Position numbers and translations under genes: made by a program
Source: Xestospongia muta
Lineage: Eukaryota; Porifera; Demospongiae; Haplosclerida; Petrosiidae
Reading direction: 5' to 3'
DNA length: 64,000 nucleotides
Assembly: GCA_963693285.1 (NCBI GenBank)
Contig: OY848921.1
Location: forward strand, 8,073,229-8,137,228
Notes under the pieces: generated by a model
Told to the model about the DNA's origin: nothing
The model's database searches: none
What the model saw: the letters and a program-made list of their open reading frames with translations, nothing else
In this document: positions 27,470-41,500 of the stretch, one piece after another
Layout of the letters: the number at the start of each line of letters is the position of its first letter
Numbering within the stretch: the first letter of the stretch is position 1

Positions 27470-30400
27470 TTAACACCATCCAACATTGTCTGTTTCTTCA
27501 TTGTCCTCTACTTCAGTGTCATCATCATAACTATCTCTGTAATTTAAGATCAGTCCATAAAATGCTTTCAGTATGGAAACATTTAATTTTAATTGCATAT
27601 TTTAAAAATACTTGTAACATTCAGTAACTGGTCATTTTAATATGTTTACAAAAATGTTGTATTAACCAATAGCAGACACTGTTCCTATGCGATATCATAG
27701 ATATTGACATAAGATAATATAAGGTTTTATACAACCATAGTTTTACCATGCTTGTAACAAACTGACCAATGGAATCACTTCATTTCATGTTTATAAATAT
27801 AATTTTCAGGGAGGTTGGTATATGTTCCTGAGTGATTGATAAGTACTTATCAATCTCTTTGAAACACTTATCAATTTTCCCGAGATAATTATTTCCTTTT
27901 TCATGGTAAAAGTCAGTTATACACTTCATTATAATCACTGCAGACTCTTTGAACCTTTGTCCAGCTAACTTACATCTCATTGTATAACCTATACCTACAA
28001 TATTGTCATTACAACCAAGTAGAGCTAATGATATGTGTGAGTATTAGTAGTCTAGATAACAGGGGTCTTACTTGTCTGGTTGTTGTACTTCAGCCATTAT
28101 CGAGAGGAGATCTGGAGTATGTCCTATAATTAGTCCAAATAAACGATCCAACGTCTCTTTGTGTTTCAAACAATCTCCTTCCACTGTTCTCAGAGCATCT
28201 AGTAACTCCTCACGTGAAGCATCTTTGAGTGTATCAGCTATTGATTCCAAGTCTTTTGTAAAATAAAGAGATAATAATAGTAATATATAGTAACACAAAT
28301 AATATTTGTTCAATAATACTTCTTCTGAACAAGAGTACATAGTTAGTAAGATGATGTACATGTATACCAAAACTATGTATATGTGTCTGTATATAAATAT
28401 ATATTTAGGGAAAATTATGAAAGTAGAAAACCTATATTAGCTTAGTTATACTACCAATAGTAATATCACACACACACACACACACACACACATTATATAT
28501 ACAAGTGATGCAGAGTTTGCAATTTCTTTACCTGTAGTAGTTGGTTGACAGTTGACTATCTGTTTTCTTAAGCTATGAATATCATTAATAGGGTTGGTAT
28601 CTTCTTTGAGTTTCTGAATCTCTTTTGTTACTTCATCTACTTCTTTCTCTCTCTTTAGTAACTGCGATTTCTGATGGTCTAATGTTGAACTAGTTTGATT
28701 AAGTTGTTGGGTAAGTCTGTATAAATCAAATAATACAATATCATGAAAGTTATAGGAGAATTATTGTATTTGGCTATATTTCTTTCCATCCAACTTCCTG
28801 CCATTTTATTCCTATCTGTCATCAAAATGTATCTCATCTGTTCAAGGGTTTTCCATCCATTTGTCTATCCATCCATCTACCCATTTCCATTCATCCATTC
28901 AATCTTATATCCATCCATCTATACACCCAATCTATTAATCCATTGATCTATTAATCTATTTATTAATCCATCCATCTATGAATCCATCCATTTATTAATC
29001 CATCCATCTATTAATCCATTTATTAATCCATTTATTAATCCATCCATCTATTAATCCATTCATTAATCCATTTATTAATCCATCCATTTATTAATCCATC
29101 CATCTATTAATCCATTTATTAATCCATTTATTAATCCATCCATCTATTAATCCATTTATTAATCTATCCATCTATTAATCCATTTATTAATCCATTTATT
29201 AATCCATCCATCTATTAATCCATTTATTAATCCATCCATCTATTAATCCATCCATTTTTATTAATCCATCCATCTCCATTCATCTATTTATCAACTTACT
29301 CATTACACTTGTCTCTCCACCAATCAGTCAATTTAATTTGTGACTTTAATTTATTATTTAATTCAACATTAGTTCTCTCTATCTCCATCATGTCTTTGGA
29401 GTCAGCTCCACCCACTTTATTACTACCAGATGGTACAGCACGACAAACAACCATTCGTACAGGACCCAAGTGTTCTTGCAGCACACCTACAACATCACGA
29501 TGGGTGTGGCTACTGACGTCTCGATCATTGATTTCAAGTAACCTAAAATAACATGAAATATTGAATGTTGTTTTTATGTCATTAAATCATTCTATTTATA
29601 TCATAATATTAGTAAACTAGGATTTTTGTGCATGAGCATACAATCGCATAGTTTAAGATACATGATAACGAAAGGGGTGTGGTTAACGAATTAGCTCCGC
29701 CCACATATAATACAGATTCCGATCATGTAACATATTAGTGCAGTCTACATATCCTATCAACACAAGTAGGTGTATTTACAAATATATTCATGACTATGCT
29801 TCCTGTATATGATTAGTATCCCACTAGAAGTGTATTCTACCTTGAAATATATAAATCACTACTTTAATTTTGAAGAGTATCGCTTCTCGGCCTATCGGCT
29901 AAGATCAAGTAGAAATAACTGTTCTTTCGAGTTTAATAGCTCGAACGAGGATCATGTATCCTCAAGCTATTAACCCAATTTTTTCTATCAGGAGTGGTGT
30001 GTGAAGCTTGCTTCCCTCACTCCACGGGTTGCCCTGGTATTGCAGTACCTCCAGGTGTGGCCCACTTCCCCTTTATAGGGGATTATATTCTGAATAAACA
30101 ATTACCAACAATATACCAAAAATGCCAGATGGAATCCTTTAAAGGTGTGGAAAACTATGAAGGCTGGCAAAATACAACAGCTCCAACCAGATATAATAGT
30201 CACGGATCTATAATGGAGATTATGCAACATATGCGGAATGTACGATTCACAATTAGGGATGGCTCAATTTCTTACAAACTATGGAGGCTGGCAAAATACA
30301 ACAGCTCCAGCCAGATACAATAGTCACTGGATCTATAATGGAGACTATGCAACATATGCAGAATGTACGATTCACAATTAGGGATGGCTCAATTTCTTAC

Positions 30401-33400
30401 CTACAAAAACAGTCATGAAAAGAGAAACATCACCATTATGCGGCTAGACCTAAAAAACACCTTCGGGTCAGTACCACACATCATCACACTTTTGAGATGT
30501 TAGACAGAGCTGGACTTGCCACCTCCACACTAGACACATCAAGGACATCTACACAGACTCATCCACCAAAATAAAAACTGACAAAGGATTGACAACCCCA
30601 ATTAACATCACCCAAGGAGTCAAGCAGGGCTGCTCCCTCAGCCCAATACTATTCAACTTTGTCATGGAAGGAGCCTTAGCAGCCATAAACTCAGCAAATG
30701 ATGACGGTTTTCACATCGGTGAGATAACAATTAAATCCCTAGCCTATGGTGACGATCCCTGCATCATATCTGAAAGAAAAGAACACCTCAACAATACCTT
30801 AAGTGAACTAAGCAAGTTCACCAAATGGGCTGGCCTTTCTTTCTCCACTCACAAATGTGCCTCTTTAACCTGTGTCAACAACACACCTAGGTGATATATC
30901 GACCCCTTCTCCCCCATGCAGAGAGATGTACACTAACTCAACCAACCAAGGAGGGCCTCTCCCATGATATCCCAGTCCACAGAGGCATAAAGCAAGGTTG
31001 CTATTTAATCTAGTTCTAGAAGGCATCATACCCCAGATCAAAAACAGTGAAACAAGGCTGTCCTCTGAGTCCCCTACTCTTCAACCTGGCCATACAGGGG
31101 ATGCTGTGTGGAATAGATAGAGTGGACGGTGGATACACATTGTCACCATCACTTACAATTAAATATCTGGCGTACGCTGATGATTTGTGTATCATTGCCC
31201 ATTCAACAGTGGACATCAACAATTTCATCACAATAATGATCGAATTTATGGACCCCAGATCGAAACAGTGAAGGAGGCTATCAATTTAAAGGTGGTAGTC
31301 GATTGAAAATTCTGGTGTATGCAGACGACATTTGTCTGATTGGGCAAGAGAAGGAAGACATCCAAAGATCCCTGGACATGCTAACTAAATTCACAGATTG
31401 GGCAGGTCTAACTATCAAAATAATCTAAGTGTGGCTCTCTCTCACTAATAAACAACAAGGGTAGAAAATATGTTGAACCATATCAACCCTGCATTGGGCA
31501 TGTCCCTATCCCTCACCTGAAGTGGAGCGACAACTATAAATATTTAGGAGTAAGAACTAGCAGAGAGAGACTGTCCTCTCAGAAAGATCTGAAGATAAAA
31601 TGGTAAGAAATGTACAGAAAATCATGTGCTCGGCTCTAACCGACTGGCAGAAGATCGAAGCTGTCAACATATTCGTCCTCTCAGGACTAGAGTATCACCT
31701 CAATGCTTCCATCCCTGATCGCTCATGGCTAGCGAGACTAGATGCTACTATAAGGAGAAGAGTTAAGAAACCCATTGCCCTGCAAAACTCCATATACAAG
31801 ATATATGCTGCTATACTAGCAAAAAGATTAGCTTGCTGGTGTATTGACAATCGGACGATTTCACCTATGCAAAAGGGTTTCCTTCCCTACGAAGGATGCT
31901 TTGAGCACTCCTTCCTGATGTCCTCACTCTTTGAAGACAGCAAGTGTAGGTGTCGAGAGCTACGTGTAGTATGGTTTGATTTAAGAAATGCCTTTGGTAA
32001 TGTAACACATGATCTGCTATTTGACATGATGAACAGACTCAACATTCATTGAAGTTTATCAATGTCTGTAAAGATATCTATTCAAGTTCAACGTATCATA
32101 TTAAAACATTAAGAGGTTATTCCAACGACATCCCCAAAAGATAGGAGTAAAACAAGGATGCCCTCTGAGTCCTCTCCTATTCAACTTAGTTATACAAGGA
32201 ATGTTAATTGGCTTGATAACGCCTAACCATCACCCCTCGCAGGAAAAGAAGAAACACCACAGACAGAGCAGAAAACAACAAGCCTGCAAACTACAAAAAT
32301 TCTATAGAGCCAACAGGAAAAAATGTATTAGATCAATTGTAGAAAATTCACCTCGCTACTGTAACATCCCAGCCGAAAAAATCGAGAAATACTTCAACTC
32401 TACCCCTCACCCTCCAAACAACTCCACCATACCAAACTGGATACCCTCTAGGGACCCCCAAGCGGATACCAGTTCTTCTAATGACCTAACGTACCCAATA
32501 ACAAAGGAAGAGATGGAATACCAACTTCGCCGACTTCCATACGATTCAAGCCCAGGACCAGATGGTATAGATTACAGTTTCTGGAAATCCATCAGCCAAG
32601 AAGGCAAGGAAGCACTCTGTAAACTATACAACATCTGTCTATCTAATGAACGCGTACCATCCAGCTGGAAAGAGAGCAACACTATCCTGATCTACAAAAA
32701 AGGCGACCCTAATAACCCTGCAAATTGGCGTCCCATTGCCCTACAAAATTCCATATATAAAATATATGCTGCTATACTAGCAAAAAGACTAGCCTGCTGG
32801 TGCATTGACAACGGGACGATTTCACCGATGCAAAAGGGTTTCCTTCCTTACGAAGGATGCTTCGAGCACTCCTTCATGATGTCCTCACTCTTTGAAGACA
32901 GCAAGCGTAGGTGCCGAGACCTACGTGTAGTTTGGTTTGACCTAAAAAATGCCTTCGGCAACGTAACACACGATCTGCTATTCGACATGATGAACAGACT
33001 CAACATTCCATCAGAGTTCATTAATGTCTGCAAAGACATCTACACAAGCTCAACATACCGTGTTAGAACATTAGGAGGCTACTCCAACCCCATCCACCAA
33101 AAGATAGGAGTAAAGCAAGGATGCCCCCTGAGTCCTCTCATATTTAACTTGGTCATACAAGGAATGCTAATTGGCCTTGACAATGCCAACGCAGGATATG
33201 CATTCAGTGACCAACTGCGCCTAAAATATCTTGCTTATGCCGATGACCTGTGCATTATAGGCACCACCAAAGATGAAATCCACACAATGATGAGCACAAT
33301 AGAGAAATTCTGTGCTTGGGCCCAGCTGGAGTTCAATGTCGACAAATGTGCAGCATTGTCAATGGTAAATAGCAAGCCAAGAAAATACGTAGAATCCTTT

Positions 33401-36400
33401 TCCCCATCTCTACAAGGACGGCCGGTCAAAGCTCTAGAATGGACAGACCGCTATAAATACCTAGGGGTCCCAGTAGGGAGAGAAAGACCAGCCTCACTCA
33501 AAAACTTAAAACTGGAAATAACAAAAGAAGCAGACCTAATTACCAAAAGTCTACTCACAGATTGGCAGAAAATTGAAGCTCTCAACGTCTTCGTACTGCC
33601 TAAAGCCTTTTACCACCTAAGAACAAACTCCCCATCACTCAACTGGGTCCAATCCATTGACAAAAGAGTCAGGGGCATGCTGAAGAAATCGATGAAACTG
33701 CCTAGGAGAGCTATCACCCATTTCTTCTATGTACACAAGAAACATGGAGGTCTAGGCCTCACAAGCTTACAAGATAGGCTAGAGGTAGCCAAAGTGTCCA
33801 ACCTGTTCAAATTTTTAACATCTCCTGATAGCTTTGTTCGTGATTGCGCCATCAGTCAGCTACGACAAACTGTTGCAAAAAGGCGTAATATACAAAATCC
33901 CTCTGCCAAGGAATTAGAAGAATTCCTAAATTCAACACCACCTCTGAGAGAAATGAATAGAGGTCGTGATGTTCAGAGTCTATGGTCTGGAGTCAGGAAA
34001 ACTCTGCAAAATCTTAGCCTCAGAATCTCTCTGGAAAAAGAAATCACGCTGACCCACAAGTCTGGAGCTACTGTGACCTCAGAGTCCCCAAAATTAATAA
34101 ACAAAATAGTAAACGAAGACCTCCAGGAACAACACCTAAGAAAACTAAAAGAAGCCCCAGATCAAGGAAGGGCCTTTCACCTAGTCAGTCAAAATGCAGT
34201 TGGAAACTTCTGGATAGGCTCGGGCCAGTACATGTCATTTGCTGCATATCGTTTTGCAACTAAAGCCAGATGTAACCTTCTACCAGTCAAAACAGTCTGC
34301 AAAAGAATAAGCAAAACACAATGTGTCACATGCCAAAAATGTCGTCAGGAGCCAGAATCCCTAGCCCACGTACTAAATGGCTGTACAGTTAATGCTGGTC
34401 TAATGAGAGAATGCCATAACACCATAGTAAATCGATGTGCTAAGGCTATAAACAGGCAGAATACCAATCTATATATTGACCAGAAAATACCAAACTCTCC
34501 TGGCCAGCTCAGACCAGATATAACAGTAGTGAGCAATAACTCAGAAATAAAAATAATAGATATCACAGTACCAATTGAGTCCGGCCCTGATGCTTTCGAT
34601 AAAGCAAGAAGCGAGAAAACCCAGAAATATGCAGATCTGGTAGACTGGGCCAAAACCCAATATAACAAAGTGGAATTCGGAGTCATAGTAATAGGAAGTC
34701 TGGGATCTTGGGACTCAAAAAACGAAGACACTCTAAGGTTATTTGGGATGTCAAAGAAATACTCCAGCCTGTTTAGAAAGCTATGCTGTGTAGATGCTAT
34801 CGAAGGTTCACTACGAATTTGGAGAAACAAATCAACCTCTCAAATGCCAGCCTAACAACAAATCATTTTCCATTAAAATCTATCTGAACTATCTAATTAT
34901 CTTTTACTATACTATTCATTTGTTATTATATCTCCGGTATATTCCGAGGGACAATAGACTGGCGACAGTCTCAAGTACATATTATACTTGCATTTCTTGT
35001 CCTGTCTTTCTCTTTTTTGAAAAAGAATATTTTGAACTGTTCTTTCGAGTTTAATAGCTCGAACGAGGATCATGTATCCTCAAGCTATTAACCCAATTTT
35101 TTCTATTAGGAGTGGTGTGTGAAGCTTGCTTCCCTCACTCCACGGGTTGCCCTGGTATTGCAGTACCTCCAGGTGTGGCCCACTTCCCCTTTATAGGGGA
35201 TTATATTCTGAATAAACAATTACCAACAATACACCAAAAATGCCAGATGGAATCCTTTAAAGGTGTGGAAAATTATGGAGGCTGGCAAAACACAAAGCTC
35301 CAGATACAGTAGTCACTGGATTTATAATGGAGACTACGCAACATTTTAGTATGTACAATTCACAATTAGGGATGGCTCCAATTTCTTACCTACAGGAACA
35401 GTCATGAAAAGAAGAACATCACAATTATATGGCTGGACCTAAAAGACACCTTTGGGTCAGTTACACATCACACTATTGAGATGTTAGACAGAGCTGGACT
35501 TGCCACCTCCACACTAGACACCATCAAGGACATCTACACAGACTCATCCACCAAAATAAAAACCAACAAAGGACTAACAACTCCAATTAACATCACCCAA
35601 GGAGTCAAGCAGGGCTGCCCCCTCAGCCCAATACTATTCAACTTTGTCATGGAAGGAGCCTTAGCAGCCATAAACTCAGCAAATGATGGTTTTCACATTG
35701 GTGAGATAACAATTAAATCCCTAGCCTATGGTGACAATCCCTGCATCATACCTGAAAGAAAAGAACACCTTGACAATACCCTAAGTGAACTAAGCAAATT
35801 CACCAAATGGGCCGGCCTTTCTTTCTCCACTCACAAATGTGCCTCGTTAACCTGTGACCCCTTCTCCCCCATGCAGAGAGATGTACACTAACTCGACCAA
35901 TAAAGTAAGAACCAAGGAGGGCCTCTCCCGTGATATCCCAGTCCACAGAGGCATAAAGCAAGGTCGCCCCTTGAGCCCCCTGCTATTTAATCTAGTTCTA
36001 GAAGGCATCATACCCCAGATCAAAAACAGTGAAACAAGGCTGTCCTCTAAGTCCCCTACTCTTCAACCTGGCCATACAGGGGATGCAAAAGATAGGACTA
36101 CTGGGACTGGTCCCCGTCGTCATCACAGGGATAGAGCTAGGAGAGCAAAGATGTTACAGGCTGAATATAGGCAAAATCGGAAGAAGTGTTTCAGGTCTAT
36201 AATCAAAGAGGAGCCGGTCTATTGCCAGATCCCGAAAGACCAACTCAAAGCTCATTTCAACCGCTCTCCCCCTCCATCCTCACCTCCACCACCAGCTTGG
36301 CTCCCATCTGGAGAGGCGGTCGAGTCTGACGATCTCACTTACGAAGTGAAAAAAGTGGAGGTCTCAGCACAGCTGAAAAGACTCCCCCTCGAATCAAGTC

Positions 36401-38503
36401 CAGGACCGGACCATTTATCCTACCGTTTCTGGAAAAGCCTACCACGAGGCGACCTCCTTCTCACCAAGATCTTCAACATCTGTCTGAGGAACAATAGAGT
36501 ACCGGGCCCATGGAAGGAAAGCTGGACTGTCCTCATCCACAAAAAGGGCAATCGCAATGATCCATCGAATTGGCGTCCAATCTCCCTTCAGTGCACCATA
36601 TATAAAGTTTTTACAGCAGTTCTTGCAAAGCGGCTGGCAGGGTTTTGCATTGAGGGCAGTGTCATCTCGCCATTCCAAAAAGGCTTCATGCCCTACGAAG
36701 GTTGTTTTGAACACTCGTTCCTAATGACATCTCTCTTCGAGGACAGCAAGCGAAGTTGCAAAGACTTATACGTCGTCTGGTTCGATCTGAAAGATGCCTT
36801 TGGGTCGGTGTTACACTCCGTTCTCTTCGACATGATGTCAAGACTTTCCTTACCTAAATCTTTTATCTCTCTCTGTCGAGATATATATAATGGCTCCTCC
36901 TCAAGAATCCGGACTGGTTCGGACTTCACAGACTCTATCCCCCTGATGGTTGGAGTCAAACAGGGTTGTCCATTAAGTCCCCTACTGTTCAACCTAGCAA
37001 TGCAAGGAATGCTCTCTGGATTAGACGGCGTGGAAGGTGGTTATGAGATAGCATCAACACTTGTTGTGAAGTACCTGGCATATGCAGACGACATGTGTAT
37101 TGTTGCTCACTCAAAGGAGCAAGTGAACGGCTTCATCACAAGGATGGTAGAATTTATGGATTGGGCTGGGATGTCCTTTAATGTCCAGAAATGTGCTTCA
37201 CTATCGTGCATCAACAGTACCCCCCGTAAATATGTACAATCATTTACACCTCTCATCAAAGGGAAGCCTGTTCAAGCTCTCAAATGGAGTGAGCGGTACC
37301 ATTATCTTGGAGTAGATACGGGCCGAACTCGCATAACTACTCTCGATACTCTAAGAAAGACATTGGTGACCGAGGCTTCGTCAGTGTGTAGTAGCCTTTT
37401 GACGGACTGGCAGAAGATTGACGCAATTAATACGTTCGTCATCTCAAAGGCAACATACTATCTGAGGGCAGCTCTCCCTTCTCTAGGCTGGGTCTACACA
37501 ACTTTCTTCGTTGCTCCTTGGCAAACCAGCGCCTATCGGACTTAGTATCAGAATGCCTTCATCTCAAGGATGGTAGACTTTACCTTTATCATATCTAAGT
37601 CGACCTACCATCTACGAGCAGCACTCTCTACATTAGGATGGGCTAGAAACGTAGATACTGAAATACGCGCAGCTGTAAAGAAGGGACTCAGACTGCCTCG
37701 ACGTACAATCATCCATTTCCTTTACACCAAAAAGAACTTTGGGGGCCTCGGACTGTTCTCATTAGAAGACAATCGTGAGATAGCTAGAGTCACCCACATG
37801 TTCCAGTGTCTCATTAGTCCAGATCCTACCATAACCTCATGTCTTACTTGTCTGGTTGTTGTACTTAAGCCATTATCGAGAGGAGATCTGGAATATGTCC
37901 TATAATTGCAGTACCTCCAGGTGTGGCCTATTTCCCCTTTATAGGGGATTATATTCTGAATAAACAATTACCAACAATACACCAAAAACCCTTATAAGGT
38001 GTGGACAAATATGGTAATAATAACATTTACAGTTCATTCACTTTAAAGAGGTTAGAATGAATGTAGTCCACTATACAAAATTGCTCATGTTTTTATAAAT
38101 CACTTTATAAAACTCTTTTCCATTCAGTATGTGTATTATTAATAATTATTATATAATTATATGTATTATCAATAATTATTATATACTTACCAATCTCCTG
38201 GTAGTAGCATATTATGAGCTGATGAGGTCTCTGCTATTGTTTTGACAACACAACCTTTATGATCTCCTCCAGTAGTAGCATTTGTTAACATAATACCTAA
38301 TCCTTGATCAGTAGGGGCAACCTCAAATGATACCAGTAAATGCTGGAGACCATCATTTAATAAGGGAAACAAAGATGCCCTGAGAAAGACCCATATTAAT
38401 AATAATAATAATAATAACAATAACAATAACAATAATAACAATAATAATAATAATAATAATAACAATAATAATAATAATAATAATAATAACAATAACAATA
38501 ATG

Positions 38504-38537
<34 letters not shown>

Positions 38538-41500
38538 CTTATGTAACTAACCTTGATGTTTCAGTTTCTGAAGACTTAATATTATCACTTGTCTATTAAC
38601 TTTACAATGATATATTATTCAATGTTGTACTCTGTTACTGACCTTGCTTGTGTTGAGGAGAGATGTTTGTAACTGTTCATTTTCTGTCTGAACTTCTTGT
38701 AAAGTTTTTGTTAGTTTTGTTTGTTCAATAGTTGTTTTCAAATCTATTAGGGCTCTCTCCTAAAGAAAATGACACACGATGGATGGATGGATGGATGGAT
38801 GGATGGATGGATGGATAGATGGGTGGATGGATAGATGGGTGGATGGATGGATGGATGGATGGATGGATGGATGGATAGATGGATGGATGGATGGATGGAT
38901 GGATGGATGGATGGATGGATAGATGGGTGGATGGATAGATGGGTGGATGGATGGATGGATGGATGGATGGATGGATGGATAGATGGATGGATGGATGGAT
39001 GGATGGATGGATGGATGGATGGATGGATGGATGGATGGAATCTTACCTTCTTCTTTATTTCAGATTGCATCTTTTCTTTCTCCGTCTTTAACAAAGAAAC
39101 CAGACCCTTCTTTTCTTGGTTCTCTGAGACTAACTGAGTAACAACTCCATGAAGTTCTGAAATGAAGTATTCAAATGAAGTTATCATTTTATGACCACAC
39201 CTTCTATTGACTTGTCAGCTAATAACTGTTTCTCTTGATAAACTTTGTGTCGAGACTCCGATGTCTTTTGTAGATCTACCAACTACAGATGTTAAAAGAA
39301 TATCTTTTAAAGGACTATTAACATATTATATACCTGTTCTCTTGTGTCATGAAGATCTTTCATTGTCTGTTCCAATGTGTACTCTTTAACAACTAATTCT
39401 CTTTCCAGTGATATTATTTGATTGTGGTTCTGTAGGTCAAAAGAGTGGATGGACGAATGAATGATGGATGGATGGATAAATGGATCGAAGATGGATAAAT
39501 GGATTGATGGATGAATGAATGGATCGATGGATGGATAAATGGATTGATGGATGGATAAATGGATTGATGGAAGTACCTGATGAATTAATACTCGAGCTGT
39601 TTCCAAATCTTGAGGGTTAGGGACATGTCCATTTTTAGGTTGATCTTTCATAAGATGATGAACTATATCCACTAACTTATACTGGACATTTCCTGCCCTA
39701 TTGGAAAGGACTGGACTGTCACCTCCTATCATCCTCTCCTCTGTGTGAAAGGAAGAAAAAAATCACATAATAATAATCTCATATTAATTAAGATGTATTT
39801 ACCATTTAAAGAAATAGCTAATAATCGATATTTTTCATAATCTCTTTTGTCACTGGAGAGACCAAGCTTTGTAACAATAAGTTTGACAGCTTCATGTGAG
39901 GTCGTTGAGAGAGACAGAGACAGTGAAAGACTCCTAGCAATTAATCCTGGTACTTCAATAGTAACCTATTAACAGGACAATATGTGAATTTAATTAAATT
40001 ATTAATGAGATTACATACATTGATAGTTTTAATGTGATCTGTCCTTTTTCTAAGTTCCCAGCAAACGTTTTCAGGTGTACCTCTAGTATTGAGTATTACC
40101 AGTGGACAGTCATCTTCTTGAAGAACACATAATGTTGCTAGATAATAAGAACAGAATATATTACTGGTGGTCTGGTAATGATAATTAACAAATCAATTAA
40201 TAGGGTTATACCCAATCAGCCACAGAGGTAACTGGATTGCATGCATTTCTATTGAGATAGTATATAAATTTTGTCCTTTTACTTTGCCTAAAACCTACTG
40301 TCATAACACTAGTCTCAGTTCTGTATAGTTGTATATAGATATATGTCTAATAGTCTACTGAAATATTTGTTACCTTTGGTTGTATTATGGAGCAGATGAA
40401 TACTAAAGCAACGAGGATCTTCTATGAGGTTAGCTCTCTTCAACGACATGAGTATTAGCTCATTAGCGGTAGTCATACCTGTCACTCGAAACATCTTGTA
40501 CATCAACTCTAATAAGTACATAATAACACTTAATAACTAGGACAGTATTAATGATAGTATAATATACACCCATACTACAATATACATAGTACTATATTAA
40601 AATCATGTATAATACAGATGATACATTATATAGTACTAATGATAGTATAATATACATCCATACTATAATATACATAGTACTATATTATAATCATGTATAA
40701 TACAGATGATACATTATATAGTATTAATGATACTATAGTGTTTACCTGGATGGACACTGTGCATGTGTAATTTTAGCATTCCTTGTTGTTCGTTTCTCTT
40801 CAAATCTCCACCCCTTGGGACATTATGTTTTAATTGTTCCCTCTCTGGTTTTTCTTCTAAATGTTCCTTTATCCGAGGACCAGGTTGTTTTGTATTAGGA
40901 AATAGCTTGGTAGAGTCTTGAGTAGGTTTAACAGTTTTTGCGACTTTTTGCTGGACATTTTTAACTGGTGTACTAGTTTTGGGAGTCTGACTTGTAAGAA
41001 CTGGTTTCTCAGTCTCTAGTTCACTTTCTTCTGATGAGGACTCGGCCAGACCAGGGATATCTGAGGCAACAGCTTCAAATAAACCAGAAATGGTTTTTGG
41101 TATGCCCTGATTTAGACGATGGAGGTTACCCTCATTGGAATCATCCTCTGAATCACCTCCCATGTCATATAATTGCTTGCGCTGATTCCAGTTCTCAAAC
41201 CGGTCCAGGTCTCGGTGGTTATGTTGGGTGGACTCATTCATGCTATGAGATCTTGGTTTCTTTTTCTTCTTCTTCTTTGGCTTAATAGCTTCTATTTCTT
41301 GTAAACTTTGATGAGAGGAAGTTCCTATCATTTCATTAGATATAACCACTGGTCCAGCAGTTTTCTCATCAGATATCTCCTTATTGGCCATATCCCCAGT
41401 ACTGGCTGAACCCATTAATTCATTATCCTCTATCATTTTTATCTGCCAGGATGTTTTTGTTACTGGAGTCACTTTCACATCACCTTCATTGAGGTTGTTA

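Larger units (their letters stand above)
29543..38190. mobile_element. Nested R2-like retrotransposon cluster within the PDZ intron
   Basis: The whole intron between the two PDZ half-exons is a same-strand (+) chain of reverse-transcriptase fragments separated by U2 snRNA-derived sequence. All element ORFs run opposite to the host gene. Codon use and GC content are visibly higher in the RT at 36.1-37.5 kb than in the host DNA. At least four RT sequence families are represented, by the differing [14 protein letters not shown] segments. The parts are listed separately. Mosaic boundaries could partly reflect misassembly of near-identical repeats. Confidence 0.85.

Noticed and set aside
28860..29290. 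CRISPR-like regular spacing of ATTAATCCATCC
   Set aside because: Continuous tandem minisatellite without unique spacers, in a eukaryotic intron.
30589..30894. RT fragment as an active element
   Set aside because: Catalytic box changed, frameshifts upstream, no endonuclease.
34345..34830. 161-codon minus-strand ORF
   Set aside because: Antisense shadow of the retrotransposon endonuclease region.
41034..41285. Plus-strand ORFs opposite the scaffold first exon
   Set aside because: Antisense shadows of the 639-residue coding exon.
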